Assembly (NCBI GenBank): GCA_964583825.1
Contig: CAZOXM010000001.1
Coordinates: 1-64,000, forward strand
Length of the DNA: 64,000 bases
Direction of reading: 5' to 3'
Source: GCA-1730015 sp964583825
Lineage (GTDB): Bacteria > Pseudomonadota > Gammaproteobacteria > Granulosicoccales > Granulosicoccaceae
The notes below the pieces were generated by a model. That model did not search any database. It saw nothing but the letters and a program-made list of their open reading frames with translations, and was not told the origin of the DNA. Shown in pieces: positions 34,917 through 43,831 of the stretch; position 1 is the first letter of the stretch, and each line of letters opens with the position of its first letter. Made by a program: the position numbers and the translations under genes.

Positions 34917-36632
34917 ATGCGTACCAGTCAACTGCAGCTAGCCACCACCAAAGAATCTCCGGCAGATGCCGAGGTCATCAGCCACCAACTCATGTTGCGA
35001 GCCGGCATGATACGGCGCCTGTCGGCGGGATTGTATACGTGGTTGCCGGTGGGTCTGCGGGTATTGCGCAACATCGAAAAAATAGTGCGCGAGGAGATGG
35101 ACGCCGCCGGCGGCGCGGAATTGCTGATGCCCGCCGTACAACCTGCCGAGTTGTGGCAGGAATCCGGGCGCTGGAATCAGTTCGGGCCTGAACTGCTGCG
35201 ACTGCAGGATCGCCACCAGCGGGACTACTGCGTCGGTCCGACGCATGAAGAAGTCATCACCGACATCGCCCGTCGTGATCTTCGCAGCTATAAGCAGCTG
35301 CCGGTGAACTACTACCAGATACAAACCAAATTCCGCGATGAAGTACGCCCGCGCTTCGGCGTGATGCGTAGTCGCGAATTCATTATGAAAGATGCGTACT
35401 CTTTTCATGCCTCCCCCGAGTGCCTGCAGAAAACGTTCGATGACATGTATCGGGCTTACTCGAACATTTTTACCCGGATGCACCTGAAATTCAGGGCTGT
35501 TGAAGCGGACAGCGGTGCCATCGGCGGATCGGGGTCGATGGAATTTCATGTCCTTGCTGACAGCGGTGAGGACGCGATTGCCTACTCGACCGGCAGCGAC
35601 TACGCCGCCAACCTCGAAAAGGCCGAAGCAGTCTGCCTCGACCAGCGAGCCGAGCCACAAGCTGAGATGCGACTGGTCGATACGCCGGACACCAAAACCA
35701 TTCAGGCACTAGTAGACAACTTTGATCTGCCGGTCGAAAAAACCATCAAAACCCTGATTTGTCATGCGAGTGATGCCTGCGATACCGAGTTGGTCGCATT
35801 GCTGGTACGCGGGGATCATCAGCTCAATGAGGTCAAAGCCAACAATCATCCCATGGTTGCCTCACCGTTGTGCTTTGCCACCGAAGCCGAGATACGTGCG
35901 GCAATCGGTGCCGGGCCCGGGTCGCTGGGTCCGGTGAATTTGCCGATTCCGGTGATTGCTGATCGAACAGTGGCGGTGATGTCTGATTTCGGTGCCGGTG
36001 CCAACGTCGATGACAAACACTATTTCGGCATTAACTGGGGGCGCGATGCAGCAGTGCCCGAGGTGGCCGATCTGCGCAATATAGAAGCTGGTGACCCGTC
36101 ACCTGGTGGGCAGGGCGAGTTGCAAATACTTCGCGGTATCGAGGTTGGCCATATTTTTCAGCTCGGCGATAAGTACAGTAGAGCGATGAATGCAACTGTG
36201 CTTGATGAGAACGGTAAAGACGTGATGATGTCAATGGGCTGCTACGGGATTGGTGTGACCCGAATTGCCGCCGCCGCCATTGAGCAGAACCACGATGATA
36301 ACGGCATTATCTGGCCACTGCCGATTGCACCGTTTCAGGTAGCCATCGTTCCAATCAACATGCGGCGCTCCGAGGCGTTGCGCGAGGCGGTCGAAAAAAT
36401 GTACAGCGATTTTAAGTCTGTCGGTATTGATGTGTTGCTCGACGACCGCGACAGTCGCCCCGGGGTGATGTTCGCCGATATGGAATTGATTGGGGTGCCT
36501 ATGCGTGTGGTCATGAGCGACAAAGGTCTTGGCAAAGGTGTGGTGGAATACAAAGGCCGCACAGATGAGTCGTCGACCGATGTTGCGGTGGATGACGTCG
36601 TCAACTTTATTAAAGCGCGATTAGCCGTGTAG
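34917..36632 (+). CDS. proS: Prolyl-tRNA synthetase
   Basis: The 571-residue class II aminoacyl-tRNA synthetase charges tRNA-Pro. Class II motifs are clear: motif 1 near GMIRRLSAGLYTWLP, motif 2 in FRDEVRPRFGVMRSREFIMKD (near 137-157, given by its ends), and motif 3 with GCYGIGVTR (near 440). The middle (about 225-405) is the bacterial-type editing (INS) domain, and the C-terminus is the anticodon-binding domain (DVLLDDRDSRPGVMFADMELIG). Length and layout match bacterial ProRS. The DsbA/FrnE-like gene follows 52 bp downstream. Confidence 0.96.
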   Translation: MRTSQLQLATTKESPADAEVISHQLMLRAGMIRRLSAGLYTWLPVGLRVLRNIEKIVREEMDAAGGAELLMPAVQPAELWQESGRWNQFGPELLRLQDRHQRDYCVGPTHEEVITDIARRDLRSYKQLPVNYYQIQTKFRDEVRPRFGVMRSREFIMKDAYSFHASPECLQKTFDDMYRAYSNIFTRMHLKFRAVEADSGAIGGSGSMEFHVLADSGEDAIAYSTGSDYAANLEKAEAVCLDQRAEPQAEMRLVDTPDTKTIQALVDNFDLPVEKTIKTLICHASDACDTELVALLVRGDHQLNEVKANNHPMVASPLCFATEAEIRAAIGAGPGSLGPVNLPIPVIADRTVAVMSDFGAGANVDDKHYFGINWGRDAAVPEVADLRNIEAGDPSPGGQGELQILRGIEVGHIFQLGDKYSRAMNATVLDENGKDVMMSMGCYGIGVTRIAAAAIEQNHDDNGIIWPLPIAPFQVAIVPINMRRSEALREAVEKMYSDFKSVGIDVLLDDRDSRPGVMFADMELIGVPMRVVMSDKGLGKGVVEYKGRTDESSTDVAVDDVVNFIKARLAV

Positions 36633-36684
36633 CAATTGCTGTCATGGAGCAGATCTTTTTAATAACACTATTAGTGGAGCGACG

Positions 36685-37308
36685 ATGACTGAGCGATTAA
36701 CGCTTGAAGTCTTCAGCGACTACGTGTGACCCTGGTGTTACCTCAGTACCGTGCGTATTGATGCAATACAAAGGACCTACCATGTCGACATTAAATATGT
36801 GCACTTTCCGCTGCACCCGGAAACACCGGCTGACGGCAGAACGCTCGAGGCGCTGTTTAATACCAATGCCGAAGAAATTACCGCCAAGAATGCACACATG
36901 AAAGGTCTGATGGAGGCGGAGGGGCTACCCTACGGTGTGCGGACGCATACCTACAACAGTCGACTCGCACAGGAGCTGGCCGCATGGGCTGTGACACAGC
37001 CGGGTGGTGAGGCAATTCATGATGCGCTGTATCGTGCCTACTTTGTCGATGGTAAAAACGTTGCTGAAAAAGAAGTATTACTGGCGGCCGCGCAGACAGC
37101 GGGTTTGGATATTGAGATGGCGGGCAGGGTGGTAGATGAACGACTTTATCGCGATCATGTCGATGCCGACTGGAATAAATCCAGACAATACGGGGTGACC
37201 GGCGTGCCGACATACGTGTCCGGAACATCCGGTGTGGTTGGCGCACAGCCTTACGAGGCAATCGAGCAACTGATTGTGAATGCCGGTGCAGTCAAACGTA
37301 CCGCCTGA
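36685..37308 (+). CDS. DsbA/FrnE-like oxidoreductase, putative selenoprotein
   Basis: Read from the ATG at 36685 (ribosome site GGAG about 7 bases upstream), the frame gives MTERLTLEVFSDYV, a TGA at 36727-36729, then PWCYLSTVRID and 185 further residues with no other stop. This is the DsbA-superfamily FrnE/2-hydroxychromene-2-carboxylate isomerase fold, in which the motif is normally SDxVCPWCY. The TGA falls exactly on the first, nucleophilic cysteine, giving UPWC if read as selenocysteine (residue 15); Cys18 is intact. The cis-proline segment GVTGVPTYV (near 172) and helical domain are complete. A hairpin 31 bases after the TGA fits a bacterial SECIS. The alternative is a nonsense-mutated pseudogene. 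Ordinary gene calling would start at GTG 36751 and lose the active site. Confidence 0.75.
36755..36769 (+). promoter_or_regulatory. Candidate bacterial SECIS hairpin
   Basis: GTATTG (36755-36760) and CAATAC (36764-36769) pair perfectly around ATG; opening the G-C pair gives a GAUGC loop. The loop starts about 31 bases after the in-frame TGA, inside the 16-37 base window used for bacterial SECIS elements, and the loop closes on a G as required. CCT (36731-36733) and AGG (36772-36774) could add a lower stem. Confidence 0.6.
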
Positions 37309-37553
37309 CGGAGTGCGAACAGCCTGGAGCACAGTGCGATAAGTTGCAGGGTTATTTTTCTCACCGGATGTGGCGGGAAGCCGTTGAACTATTCCACGGT
37401 AATTACCTGACCAAGCGTAATAAGACCGGCATCAATTTCAACCGGGCTGCGGTGCGATGCGCGATATTCACCGGTTTGTGACTGGGTACTTGATTGTGCC
37501 CGGTGGCAACGATCGGCTCACCGGACATGTTTGCTGAAGTGGATATGCGGTTA
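37309..37553. other. Convergent intergenic region
   Basis: This 245 bp gap lies between the selenoprotein candidate and the ClpP-like gene. A stopless minus-strand stretch ending at 37389 reads GEYRASHRSPVEIDAGLIT near its end but has no start codon in frame; a 41-codon ATG frame overlaps it in another phase. It could be a frameshifted small gene, but no family is recognised. Confidence 0.3.
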
Positions 37554-38123
37554 TCAGGACAGCTCAGTGCTGTTGCTGATTACGCGGCTGACGATGCCGT
37601 ATTCGATGGCCTCATTGGTATCCATCCACTTGTCCCGCTCGATATCCAGCTTAACTCTGTCTATGTCGGTACCGGTGCGCGTACTGATCACGTTGGCCAG
37701 TCGCTCACGCATTTTGATGATCTGCTCGGCCTGAATGGCGATATCTGCGGCACTGCCACCGGCGCCACCACTCGGCTGGTGGATAAGGAAACGTGTGTTT
37801 GGCAGGCAGTAGCGATCTTCTTTTTCCGCAGCGAGGAAGATATGGGTACCGGCGCTGGCCACATACCCGGTGCCGATGACCTGCACCTTTGGTTCGATGT
37901 AGCCAATAATGTCGTGGATGCTGTCACCGGCTTCCACATGGCCGCCCTGACTGTTCACAAACAGCTGGATCGAATCTGAAGACTCTTCCGCCAGCGCCAG
38001 TAACTGGGTCATGACGCGTTTGGCCATGGTCTGATTTATTTCCTCGCAAATAATGACTTTGCGGGCTTTAAACAGTTTTTCGGCGACCGTGGGGTCGGAT
38101 TTATTCGGCTTGTCTTCTGCCAT
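37554..38123 (-). CDS. ClpP-like serine protease
   Basis: The 189-residue protein belongs to the ClpP peptidase family. The likely catalytic triad is Ser90 (GYVASAGTHI), His115 (FLIHQPSGG) and Asp160 (KLDIERDKWMD), all at the expected spacing. The sequence is divergent from the housekeeping ClpP (VASAG rather than AASMG) and clpX does not follow, so this is probably a second ClpP paralogue. It may form its own or mixed rings. The partner ATPase is not in the window. Confidence 0.87.
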   Translation of the reverse strand: MAEDKPNKSDPTVAEKLFKARKVIICEEINQTMAKRVMTQLLALAEESSDSIQLFVNSQGGHVEAGDSIHDIIGYIEPKVQVIGTGYVASAGTHIFLAAEKEDRYCLPNTRFLIHQPSGGAGGSAADIAIQAEQIIKMRERLANVISTRTGTDIDRVKLDIERDKWMDTNEAIEYGIVSRVISNSTELS

Positions 38124-38346
38124 CAGGCTCTCCGGAAAAGCAATCGGTATGGATGTTTATTTTGCATCTGCAGGTGCACGTACAGTGCCTATCACCGAAA
38201 CCCCAGTGATTGACACGTGGAATTCTGTCACTCGCTGCAGGTCGGCCGCGCATTAGTCGGACGAGTCTACCAAGTGACTGGCGAAGATGGGGTTAAAACA
38301 AGGAAAAACGACCCCCTGGCAGGGTGTCAAAGTTGCGGCGCGTGGC

Positions 38347-39054
38347 TCAGTTGGCCTGCTGTAATCGCATGCGCAGGTAGTCGACTTCAATGTCGACAGT
38401 GACGTCGATCATGAATTTGAACACCTCGACCGCATGCTGTGGCGCCAGATCGTAGTGTGTTGCCAGCGCCTCCGCCAGCTCGATGACCCTGCTCTCGCGA
38501 TCTTTTCGGACAATGAGCTTGAGCATTTCTTCCCGATTGCCACCTGTGGCGCGAAATTCATCGGGCATTTCGGTCAGTTTTGATTCGGCCACTGTTTTAC
38601 CCAGATTGACTCGTTCCATCATCGTCAGCAGTGCGGCCACATCAGCGGTGACCGTTTCGCCATAAGCTTTATTATCGTCACCATCGGGGCAGGCTTTGTT
38701 GACCCAGGCAATATAAAACTCGATCAGCCGTGGACCCACGCCGGTGTTCATGCGTTGTACCGGACTCTCGGGTGGTTTGCGCTCAATGATGGTCTCGATG
38801 TTTCCGATATTGCTGTAGGCTTCCTGGGTTGCGAAGTGGTAGCGTCCGAGCTCCGCGTGGCATTGTTCGATCTTCCGCAGTTCGTAGTCCAGTAATGAGA
38901 CGGACGAATCCGGTCTGACCAGTCCCGGCTGGTAGACGGAGGGGTTGACCTTGAAGCGGGTGCGCTTTTTCAGTGCGATGACGATCTCGTTGGCGAGAAT
39001 ATCAAGGCCGGGCCGGATGGTGTTGGCGAGATCGAGATCGGGATGTTTATGCAT
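38347..39054 (-). CDS. Uncharacterised protein with possible AroQ-like helical fold
   Basis: The 235-residue protein (start chosen at ATG 39054; TTG 39147 and ATG 39093 are alternatives) is largely helical. Its N-terminal stretch LANTIRPGLDILANEIVIALKKRTRF (given here by key parts: a helix with Arg, Asp and Ile/Val repeats) resembles helix 1 of AroQ-type chorismate mutases, and the C-terminal helix ends VDYLRMRLQQAN. The middle has no recognised domain. A catalytic role in chorismate conversion is not supported beyond this. It is divergent from the sugar-acid operon, 111 bp apart, so it could share its regulation. Confidence 0.6.
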   Translation of the reverse strand: MHKHPDLDLANTIRPGLDILANEIVIALKKRTRFKVNPSVYQPGLVRPDSSVSLLDYELRKIEQCHAELGRYHFATQEAYSNIGNIETIIERKPPESPVQRMNTGVGPRLIEFYIAWVNKACPDGDDNKAYGETVTADVAALLTMMERVNLGKTVAESKLTEMPDEFRATGGNREEMLKLIVRKDRESRVIELAEALATHYDLAPQHAVEVFKFMIDVTVDIEVDYLRMRLQQAN

Positions 39055-39165
39055 GGGACAAGACCACTTTCGGACGATGTTATTGTGCAGCATCTCAGTG
39101 GCCTGTGGCCATAGCTTGTATGCCGACGCGACAAGCTTAAAATACAAGTTTTAAGAGGAAATCCT

Positions 39166-40944
39166 GTGAGCGAAGAAGAGGGTCCGTTCAAACGTCGTAG
39201 TCAGGCCTGGTTTGACAATCCGGCCAATCCATCGATGACCGCGTTGTATGTGGAGCGCTATCTGAATTACGGGCTCACCCGTCAGGAACTGCAGTCGGGC
39301 AAGCCAATTATCGGTATTGCGCAAACCGGCAGCGATTTGTCCCCCTGCAATCGTGCGCACATCGAAAACGCCCGGCGCGTGCGCGAGGGGATTCGAGAGG
39401 CCGGCGGGATTGCCATTGAATTTCCCGTGCATCCGATTCAGGAAACCTCGCGGCGCCCGACAGCGGCGATTGATCGCAACCTGGCTTACCTGGGGCTGGT
39501 GGAAATTCTGCACGGTTACCCAATCGACGGAGTGGTGCTGACCACGGGATGCGACAAGACGACACCGGCCTGTCTGATGGCAGCGGCAACGACCAATCTG
39601 CCATCGATCGTGCTCTCCGGCGGTCCCATGCTGGACGGCTGGTACGACGGCAAGTTATCCGGTTCGGGCACGATTGTCTGGGCCTCGAGGTTGAAGCTGG
39701 CTGCCGGGGAAATCGGCTACGATGAGTTCATGGAAATCACTGCCTCATCGGCGACCTCTCCCGGTCACTGCAACACAATGGGTACGGCGTCGACGATGAA
39801 TGCGCTGGCTGAGGGACTCGGTATGTCGTTGCCCGGTTGTGCCGCGATTCCAGCGCCGTATCGCGAGCGACTGCAAATCGCCTATGAGACCGGCAAACGT
39901 ATTGTAGAGATGGTCGAGGAGGAACTGACACCTTCGAAAATAATGACCAGAGCGGCGTTTGAAAATACCATTGCACTGAACTCCGCCATTGGTGGTTCAA
40001 CCAATGCACCGATCCATGTAAATGCAATCGCCAAGTGTATGAATGTGCCATTAACTATTCAGGACTGGGAGACGCACGGCTACGACATTCCGTTACTGGT
40101 GAATATGCAGCCGGCGGGTGAGTATCTGGGTGAAGCGTTTCATCGCGCCGGCGGTGTGCCTGCCGTGCTTGGGCAACTGCAGCGTCATGGCCGGCTGCGC
40201 GATTCGCTGACGGTTAATGGTAAATCCATACAAGAAAACGTGGCGGATGCTTCCATCGGGGATGAGCGGGTGATCAAACCGTATGATCAACCGCTGCGGG
40301 AGCGCTCGGGGTTTCTGGTTATGTCTGGCAATCTGTTTGATTCAGCGGTGCTGAAATCCAGTGTGATCAGTGAGGAGTTCTCGCAACGGTTTCTGCAAAA
40401 GCCGGGGAGTGAGGGCATATTTGAGGGACGCGCTATTGTTTTTGAAGGCTCGGAGGATTATCACAATCGGTTGAATGATCCCGCATTGAATATTGACGAG
40501 CATTGCATACTGGTGATGCGTGGTGCGGGTCCGGTCGGCTGGCCCGGGTCTGCAGAGGTCGTGAACATGCAACCGCCGGATGCACTCATTAAGGCCGGGG
40601 TGACCGAGCTGCCATGTATTGGCGACGGCCGGCAGTCCGGCACATCGGCCAGTCCGTCAATTCTGAATGCCTCACCCGAATCTGCCACCGGCGGTGGTTT
40701 GTCTCTGCTTCAAACAAACGATGTGATCCGAATAGACATGAACAACCGTCGGGTCGACATGATGGTCGATGACGAAGAATTACAACGACGTGCTGCAGCC
40801 GATGCGCCTGCGATTCCCGAAGATCAGACTCCATGGCAAACCCTGTATCGTCAAACAGTAGGTCAGTTATCACATGGTGCCTGCGTTGAACTGGCTGAGG
40901 CTTATCACTGTGTGGCGGAAAAACTGCCAAGGCACAACCATTAA
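39166..40944 (+). CDS. IlvD/EDD family sugar-acid dehydratase
   Basis: The 592-residue iron-sulfur dehydratase starts at GTG 39166 after a strong ribosome site (AAGAGGAA). Cluster cysteines are seen in SDLSPCNRAH (near 59), VLTTGCDKTTPACLMAAA (near 128) and SPGHCNTMGTAS (near 200). This arrangement is that of arabonate/xylonate dehydratases, which use a [2Fe-2S] cluster, more than of IlvD or Edd. It likely converts an aldonate to a 2-keto-3-deoxy acid. It leads the operon with the DenD-like and UxaA-like genes; 72 bp to the next gene. Confidence 0.9.
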   Translation: MSEEEGPFKRRSQAWFDNPANPSMTALYVERYLNYGLTRQELQSGKPIIGIAQTGSDLSPCNRAHIENARRVREGIREAGGIAIEFPVHPIQETSRRPTAAIDRNLAYLGLVEILHGYPIDGVVLTTGCDKTTPACLMAAATTNLPSIVLSGGPMLDGWYDGKLSGSGTIVWASRLKLAAGEIGYDEFMEITASSATSPGHCNTMGTASTMNALAEGLGMSLPGCAAIPAPYRERLQIAYETGKRIVEMVEEELTPSKIMTRAAFENTIALNSAIGGSTNAPIHVNAIAKCMNVPLTIQDWETHGYDIPLLVNMQPAGEYLGEAFHRAGGVPAVLGQLQRHGRLRDSLTVNGKSIQENVADASIGDERVIKPYDQPLRERSGFLVMSGNLFDSAVLKSSVISEEFSQRFLQKPGSEGIFEGRAIVFEGSEDYHNRLNDPALNIDEHCILVMRGAGPVGWPGSAEVVNMQPPDALIKAGVTELPCIGDGRQSGTSASPSILNASPESATGGGLSLLQTNDVIRIDMNNRRVDMMVDDEELQRRAAADAPAIPEDQTPWQTLYRQTVGQLSHGACVELAEAYHCVAEKLPRHNH

Positions 40945-41016
40945 CCGGGTGTTGATCAACGTCATGAGCGACAGGCTGAACAGCCAATTTCTGCATACTG
41001 CTATCGATGGAGTGCT

Positions 41017-42003
41017 ATGAACCTACTTATCACCGGCGGGGCCGGGTTTGTCGGGCAACGTGTTGCGCTGGAATGCCTTAAACGTGGCCAGCTCAAAATC
41101 GGTGCCGGGCGCATTGAGCGGATTGTATTAACCGATGTCAGTGAACCCGTTATTCGCCATGAGTCGTTGTTTGCGGATGAACGAGTGAGCACGCACTTCG
41201 GTGACATCAGTGACCAGTCGTTCGTGCAGTCGCTTTTTCAGGAGCCGAAGGATCTCGTATTCCATCTGGCTTCGATCGTCAGTGGACACGGCGAACAGGA
41301 CTTCGACCTCGCGATGCGGGTGAATCTTGATGGTACTCGCCATTTATTTGAAGCGATCCGGCATCAGGACAAACCAGCAAGGGTTGTATTTGCGAGTTCT
41401 CTGGCTTCTTTTGGTGGCGATACCATGCCGGATCAGGTCGATGATTTTTCCAAACAGACACCGCAAACCACCTACGGGGTAACCAAAGCCATCGGTGAAT
41501 TGTTGATTAATGACTACAGTCGCAAAGGCTTTTTCGATGGCAGGAGTGCACGCCTGCCGACGGTGTATGTACGTCCCGGCAAGCCGAACCTTGCGGCTTC
41601 CAGCTTTGTCAGTGGTTTGTTCCGTGAGCCGCTCAACGGCGAAGACTGTGTTATACCGGTAGACCCGTCCCTCAGTATGCCGGTCCTCGGCTATCGCAAT
41701 ATTGCCAACAGTCTGATCAGGCTTGCCGAACTCGATGCGGAAAATCTCGGCACTGATCGGGCAGTGGGATTGCCGGCGCTGAACGTGACCGTACAACAGA
41801 TGATGGATGCATTAAAGCGTGTTGCAGGCAATCGACATGTCGGTGAGCATGTAATGCAGAGAGACGAACAAATATGCACGATTTGCGAAAGCTGGCCCAA
41901 GTATACGGACAGCGAACGAGCTGTCAGTCTGGGCCTGCCGGTCGATGCGTCGGTGGATAATGTAGTGAGTGAGTATATTGAAGATTATCTGGAGAATGCA
42001 TGA
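41017..42003 (+). CDS. NAD-dependent sugar-acid dehydrogenase (DenD-like SDR)
   Basis: The 328-residue extended short-chain dehydrogenase has the NAD motif GGAGFVGQR (near 7), a serine region ASSLASFGGD (near 127), the catalytic YxxxK as YGVTKAIGEL (near 152), and RLPTVYVRPGKPN. The INDYSRKGFFDGRSARLPT segment and the overall pattern match D-erythronate dehydrogenases (DenD). A sugar-acid oxidation step is likely. The stop overlaps the next start by 4 bp (ATGA). Confidence 0.87.
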   Translation: MNLLITGGAGFVGQRVALECLKRGQLKIGAGRIERIVLTDVSEPVIRHESLFADERVSTHFGDISDQSFVQSLFQEPKDLVFHLASIVSGHGEQDFDLAMRVNLDGTRHLFEAIRHQDKPARVVFASSLASFGGDTMPDQVDDFSKQTPQTTYGVTKAIGELLINDYSRKGFFDGRSARLPTVYVRPGKPNLAASSFVSGLFREPLNGEDCVIPVDPSLSMPVLGYRNIANSLIRLAELDAENLGTDRAVGLPALNVTVQQMMDALKRVAGNRHVGEHVMQRDEQICTICESWPKYTDSERAVSLGLPVDASVDNVVSEYIEDYLENA

Positions 42004-43571
42004 GTACGCCTGCCAACCCCGAATCTGTTGTTACGTTTCACAACAAACCTGATCAGAGTATCGCTTATCTGCGTCTGGCGAGCCGCGATAATGTCGTGGT
42101 CGCATTGCGTGATCTGGCACAGGATGAAATGGTCGACGATATTAAGCTGTTGAATGATGTTCCGCGTGGTCACAAACTCGCTGCGCAGCCCATTGCCAGC
42201 GGCGATGTGGTTTACAAATATGCACAGGTTATTGGTTATGCCACCGCCGAGATTAAGATTGGGGAACACGTACACACTCACAATATTGAGTTCCGTGGCA
42301 CCGATCATGACTACGAATACAGTACCGACAACAACGCACCAGAAATGCTGGCTGCAGATACCTGTTCGACATTCATGGGTTTCCGTCGGTCGGACGGGCA
42401 GGTGGGGACACGCAACTTTATTGCGATTTTGTCGAGCGTAAATTGCTCTGCAACGGCAGTGCAACATATCGCAGATGCCTTCAACAAAGAAACACTGCTG
42501 GCGGACTATCCCAATATTGATGGTGTGGTAGCGTTTTCTCACAGCACTGGTTGTGGCATGGCCGACAGTGGTGACGGGTATGACAATTTACAGCGAGTGT
42601 TGTGGGGTTTTGCACAACACGCCAATGTCGCCGGCGTGCTGATGGTTGGGCTCGGCTGTGAGGTGAATCAGATTTCAACTCTGGCGGAGCGCTACCGCCT
42701 GGAGCGCGGGCCTTTGTTCAGAACAATGAACATTCAATCGGTCGGTGGATACAAAAAGACGGTGGCTGCAGGTATCGCGCGTATTAAGGAAATGTTGCCG
42801 ATGGCGAATGACGTGCAGCGTGAGCCATGCCCGGCGTCTGCTTTAACGCTGGCCCTGCAGTGCGGCGGGTCCGATGCCTGGTCCGGGATTACCGCCAACC
42901 CGGCGCTGGGCTATGCTGCAGATTTGCTCGTGAAGAATGGTGGCACCGCAGTGCTCGCCGAGACACCGGAAGTGTATGGCGCTGAACACTTGCTGACACG
43001 GCGGTCGGTGGACCGCGACACCGGACAAAAGCTGATTGATCGAATCCTCTGGTGGGAGGGCTATGTTGAGCGCAATGCTGGATCGATGGATAACAATCCC
43101 TCTCCAGGCAATAAGTTGGGCGGCCTGACCACCATACTTGAAAAATCACTCGGCGCGGTTGCAAAGGGTGGTACGACGCGACTCAATGGCGTTTTTCGCT
43201 ATGCCGAAAAAATTGATCGCACAGGCTTTGTATTTATGGATACACCCGGGTACGACCCGGCGTCAATTACCGGAGAGGTGGCTGGAGGCTGTAATCTGGT
43301 GGCGTTTACTACCGGGCGTGGTTCAACCTATGGTTGCAAACCATCGCCAAGTATAAAAATCGCTACCAACACGGCCATGTTTGATCGTATGCAGGATGAT
43401 ATGGATATCAATGCTGGGCGGATCGTTTCTGAAGGCCTGAGCATTGAAGCTGTGGGGCGTGAGATTTTTAACTTGCTACTCGAAATAGCCTCCGGTCGGC
43501 AATCACTGAGTGAGCAGCATGGGTTGGGTGATCATGAATTCGTGCCATGGCAGATCGGGGCTACCATGTGA
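42000..43571 (+). CDS. UxaA/GarD family altronate or galactarate dehydratase
   Basis: The 523-residue protein has an N-terminal SAF-like domain (about 15-110, with DEMVDDIKLLNDVPRGHK and KIGEHVHTHN) and the large C-terminal UxaA-type dehydratase domain (from about 125, GFRRSDGQVGTRN). The motifs SHSTGCGMADSGDG and GLGCEVNQ are typical. Members of this family dehydrate altronate or galactarate with an iron or manganese centre. With the IlvD/EDD and DenD-like genes it suggests degradation of a uronic- or aldonic-type acid. The stop overlaps the next gene start. Confidence 0.87.
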   Translation: MSTPANPESVVTFHNKPDQSIAYLRLASRDNVVVALRDLAQDEMVDDIKLLNDVPRGHKLAAQPIASGDVVYKYAQVIGYATAEIKIGEHVHTHNIEFRGTDHDYEYSTDNNAPEMLAADTCSTFMGFRRSDGQVGTRNFIAILSSVNCSATAVQHIADAFNKETLLADYPNIDGVVAFSHSTGCGMADSGDGYDNLQRVLWGFAQHANVAGVLMVGLGCEVNQISTLAERYRLERGPLFRTMNIQSVGGYKKTVAAGIARIKEMLPMANDVQREPCPASALTLALQCGGSDAWSGITANPALGYAADLLVKNGGTAVLAETPEVYGAEHLLTRRSVDRDTGQKLIDRILWWEGYVERNAGSMDNNPSPGNKLGGLTTILEKSLGAVAKGGTTRLNGVFRYAEKIDRTGFVFMDTPGYDPASITGEVAGGCNLVAFTTGRGSTYGCKPSPSIKIATNTAMFDRMQDDMDINAGRIVSEGLSIEAVGREIFNLLLEIASGRQSLSEQHGLGDHEFVPWQIGATM

Positions 43572-43810
43572 AGCAATACATGGTGGTTGAGCATTTCAAA
43601 GCAGGATCTCTCGACGCCATCTATGATCGACTGGCGGTCAATGGAAGAATGCTGCCGGAGGGTTTGTATTACCTGAATTCATGGGTAAACCGGGATAAAC
43701 ATATTTGCTTTCAGCTGATGGAGACCGATCGGCCGGAGTTATTTGATGACTGGTTTGAATTCTGGAGTGAGTTAGTCGACTTTGAAATTTACCCCATCGA
43801 CAACAGATAG
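43568..43810 (+). CDS. DUF3303-like small protein
   Basis: The 80-residue protein starts at GTG 43568, overlapping the upstream stop (GTGA). It reads MKQYMVVEHFKAGSLDAIYDR and holds conserved aromatic and acidic residues (DDWFEFWSELVDFEIYPI). This matches the DUF3303 family, often found in single-domain form; its function is unknown. Translational coupling suggests it serves the dehydratase step. Confidence 0.72.
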   Translation: MKQYMVVEHFKAGSLDAIYDRLAVNGRMLPEGLYYLNSWVNRDKHICFQLMETDRPELFDDWFEFWSELVDFEIYPIDNR

Positions 43811-43831
43811 CTGACCTGAAGGGGCGCGATA

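Noticed and set aside
36751..37308. Shorter DsbA-like gene starting at GTG 36751
   Set aside because: This start removes the active-site motif and beta-strand 1; the ribosome site and family alignment support the ATG at 36685 with the TGA read through.
37494..37979. 161-codon plus-strand frame opposite the ClpP-like gene
   Set aside because: It is antisense to a gene with an intact catalytic triad and shows no family features.
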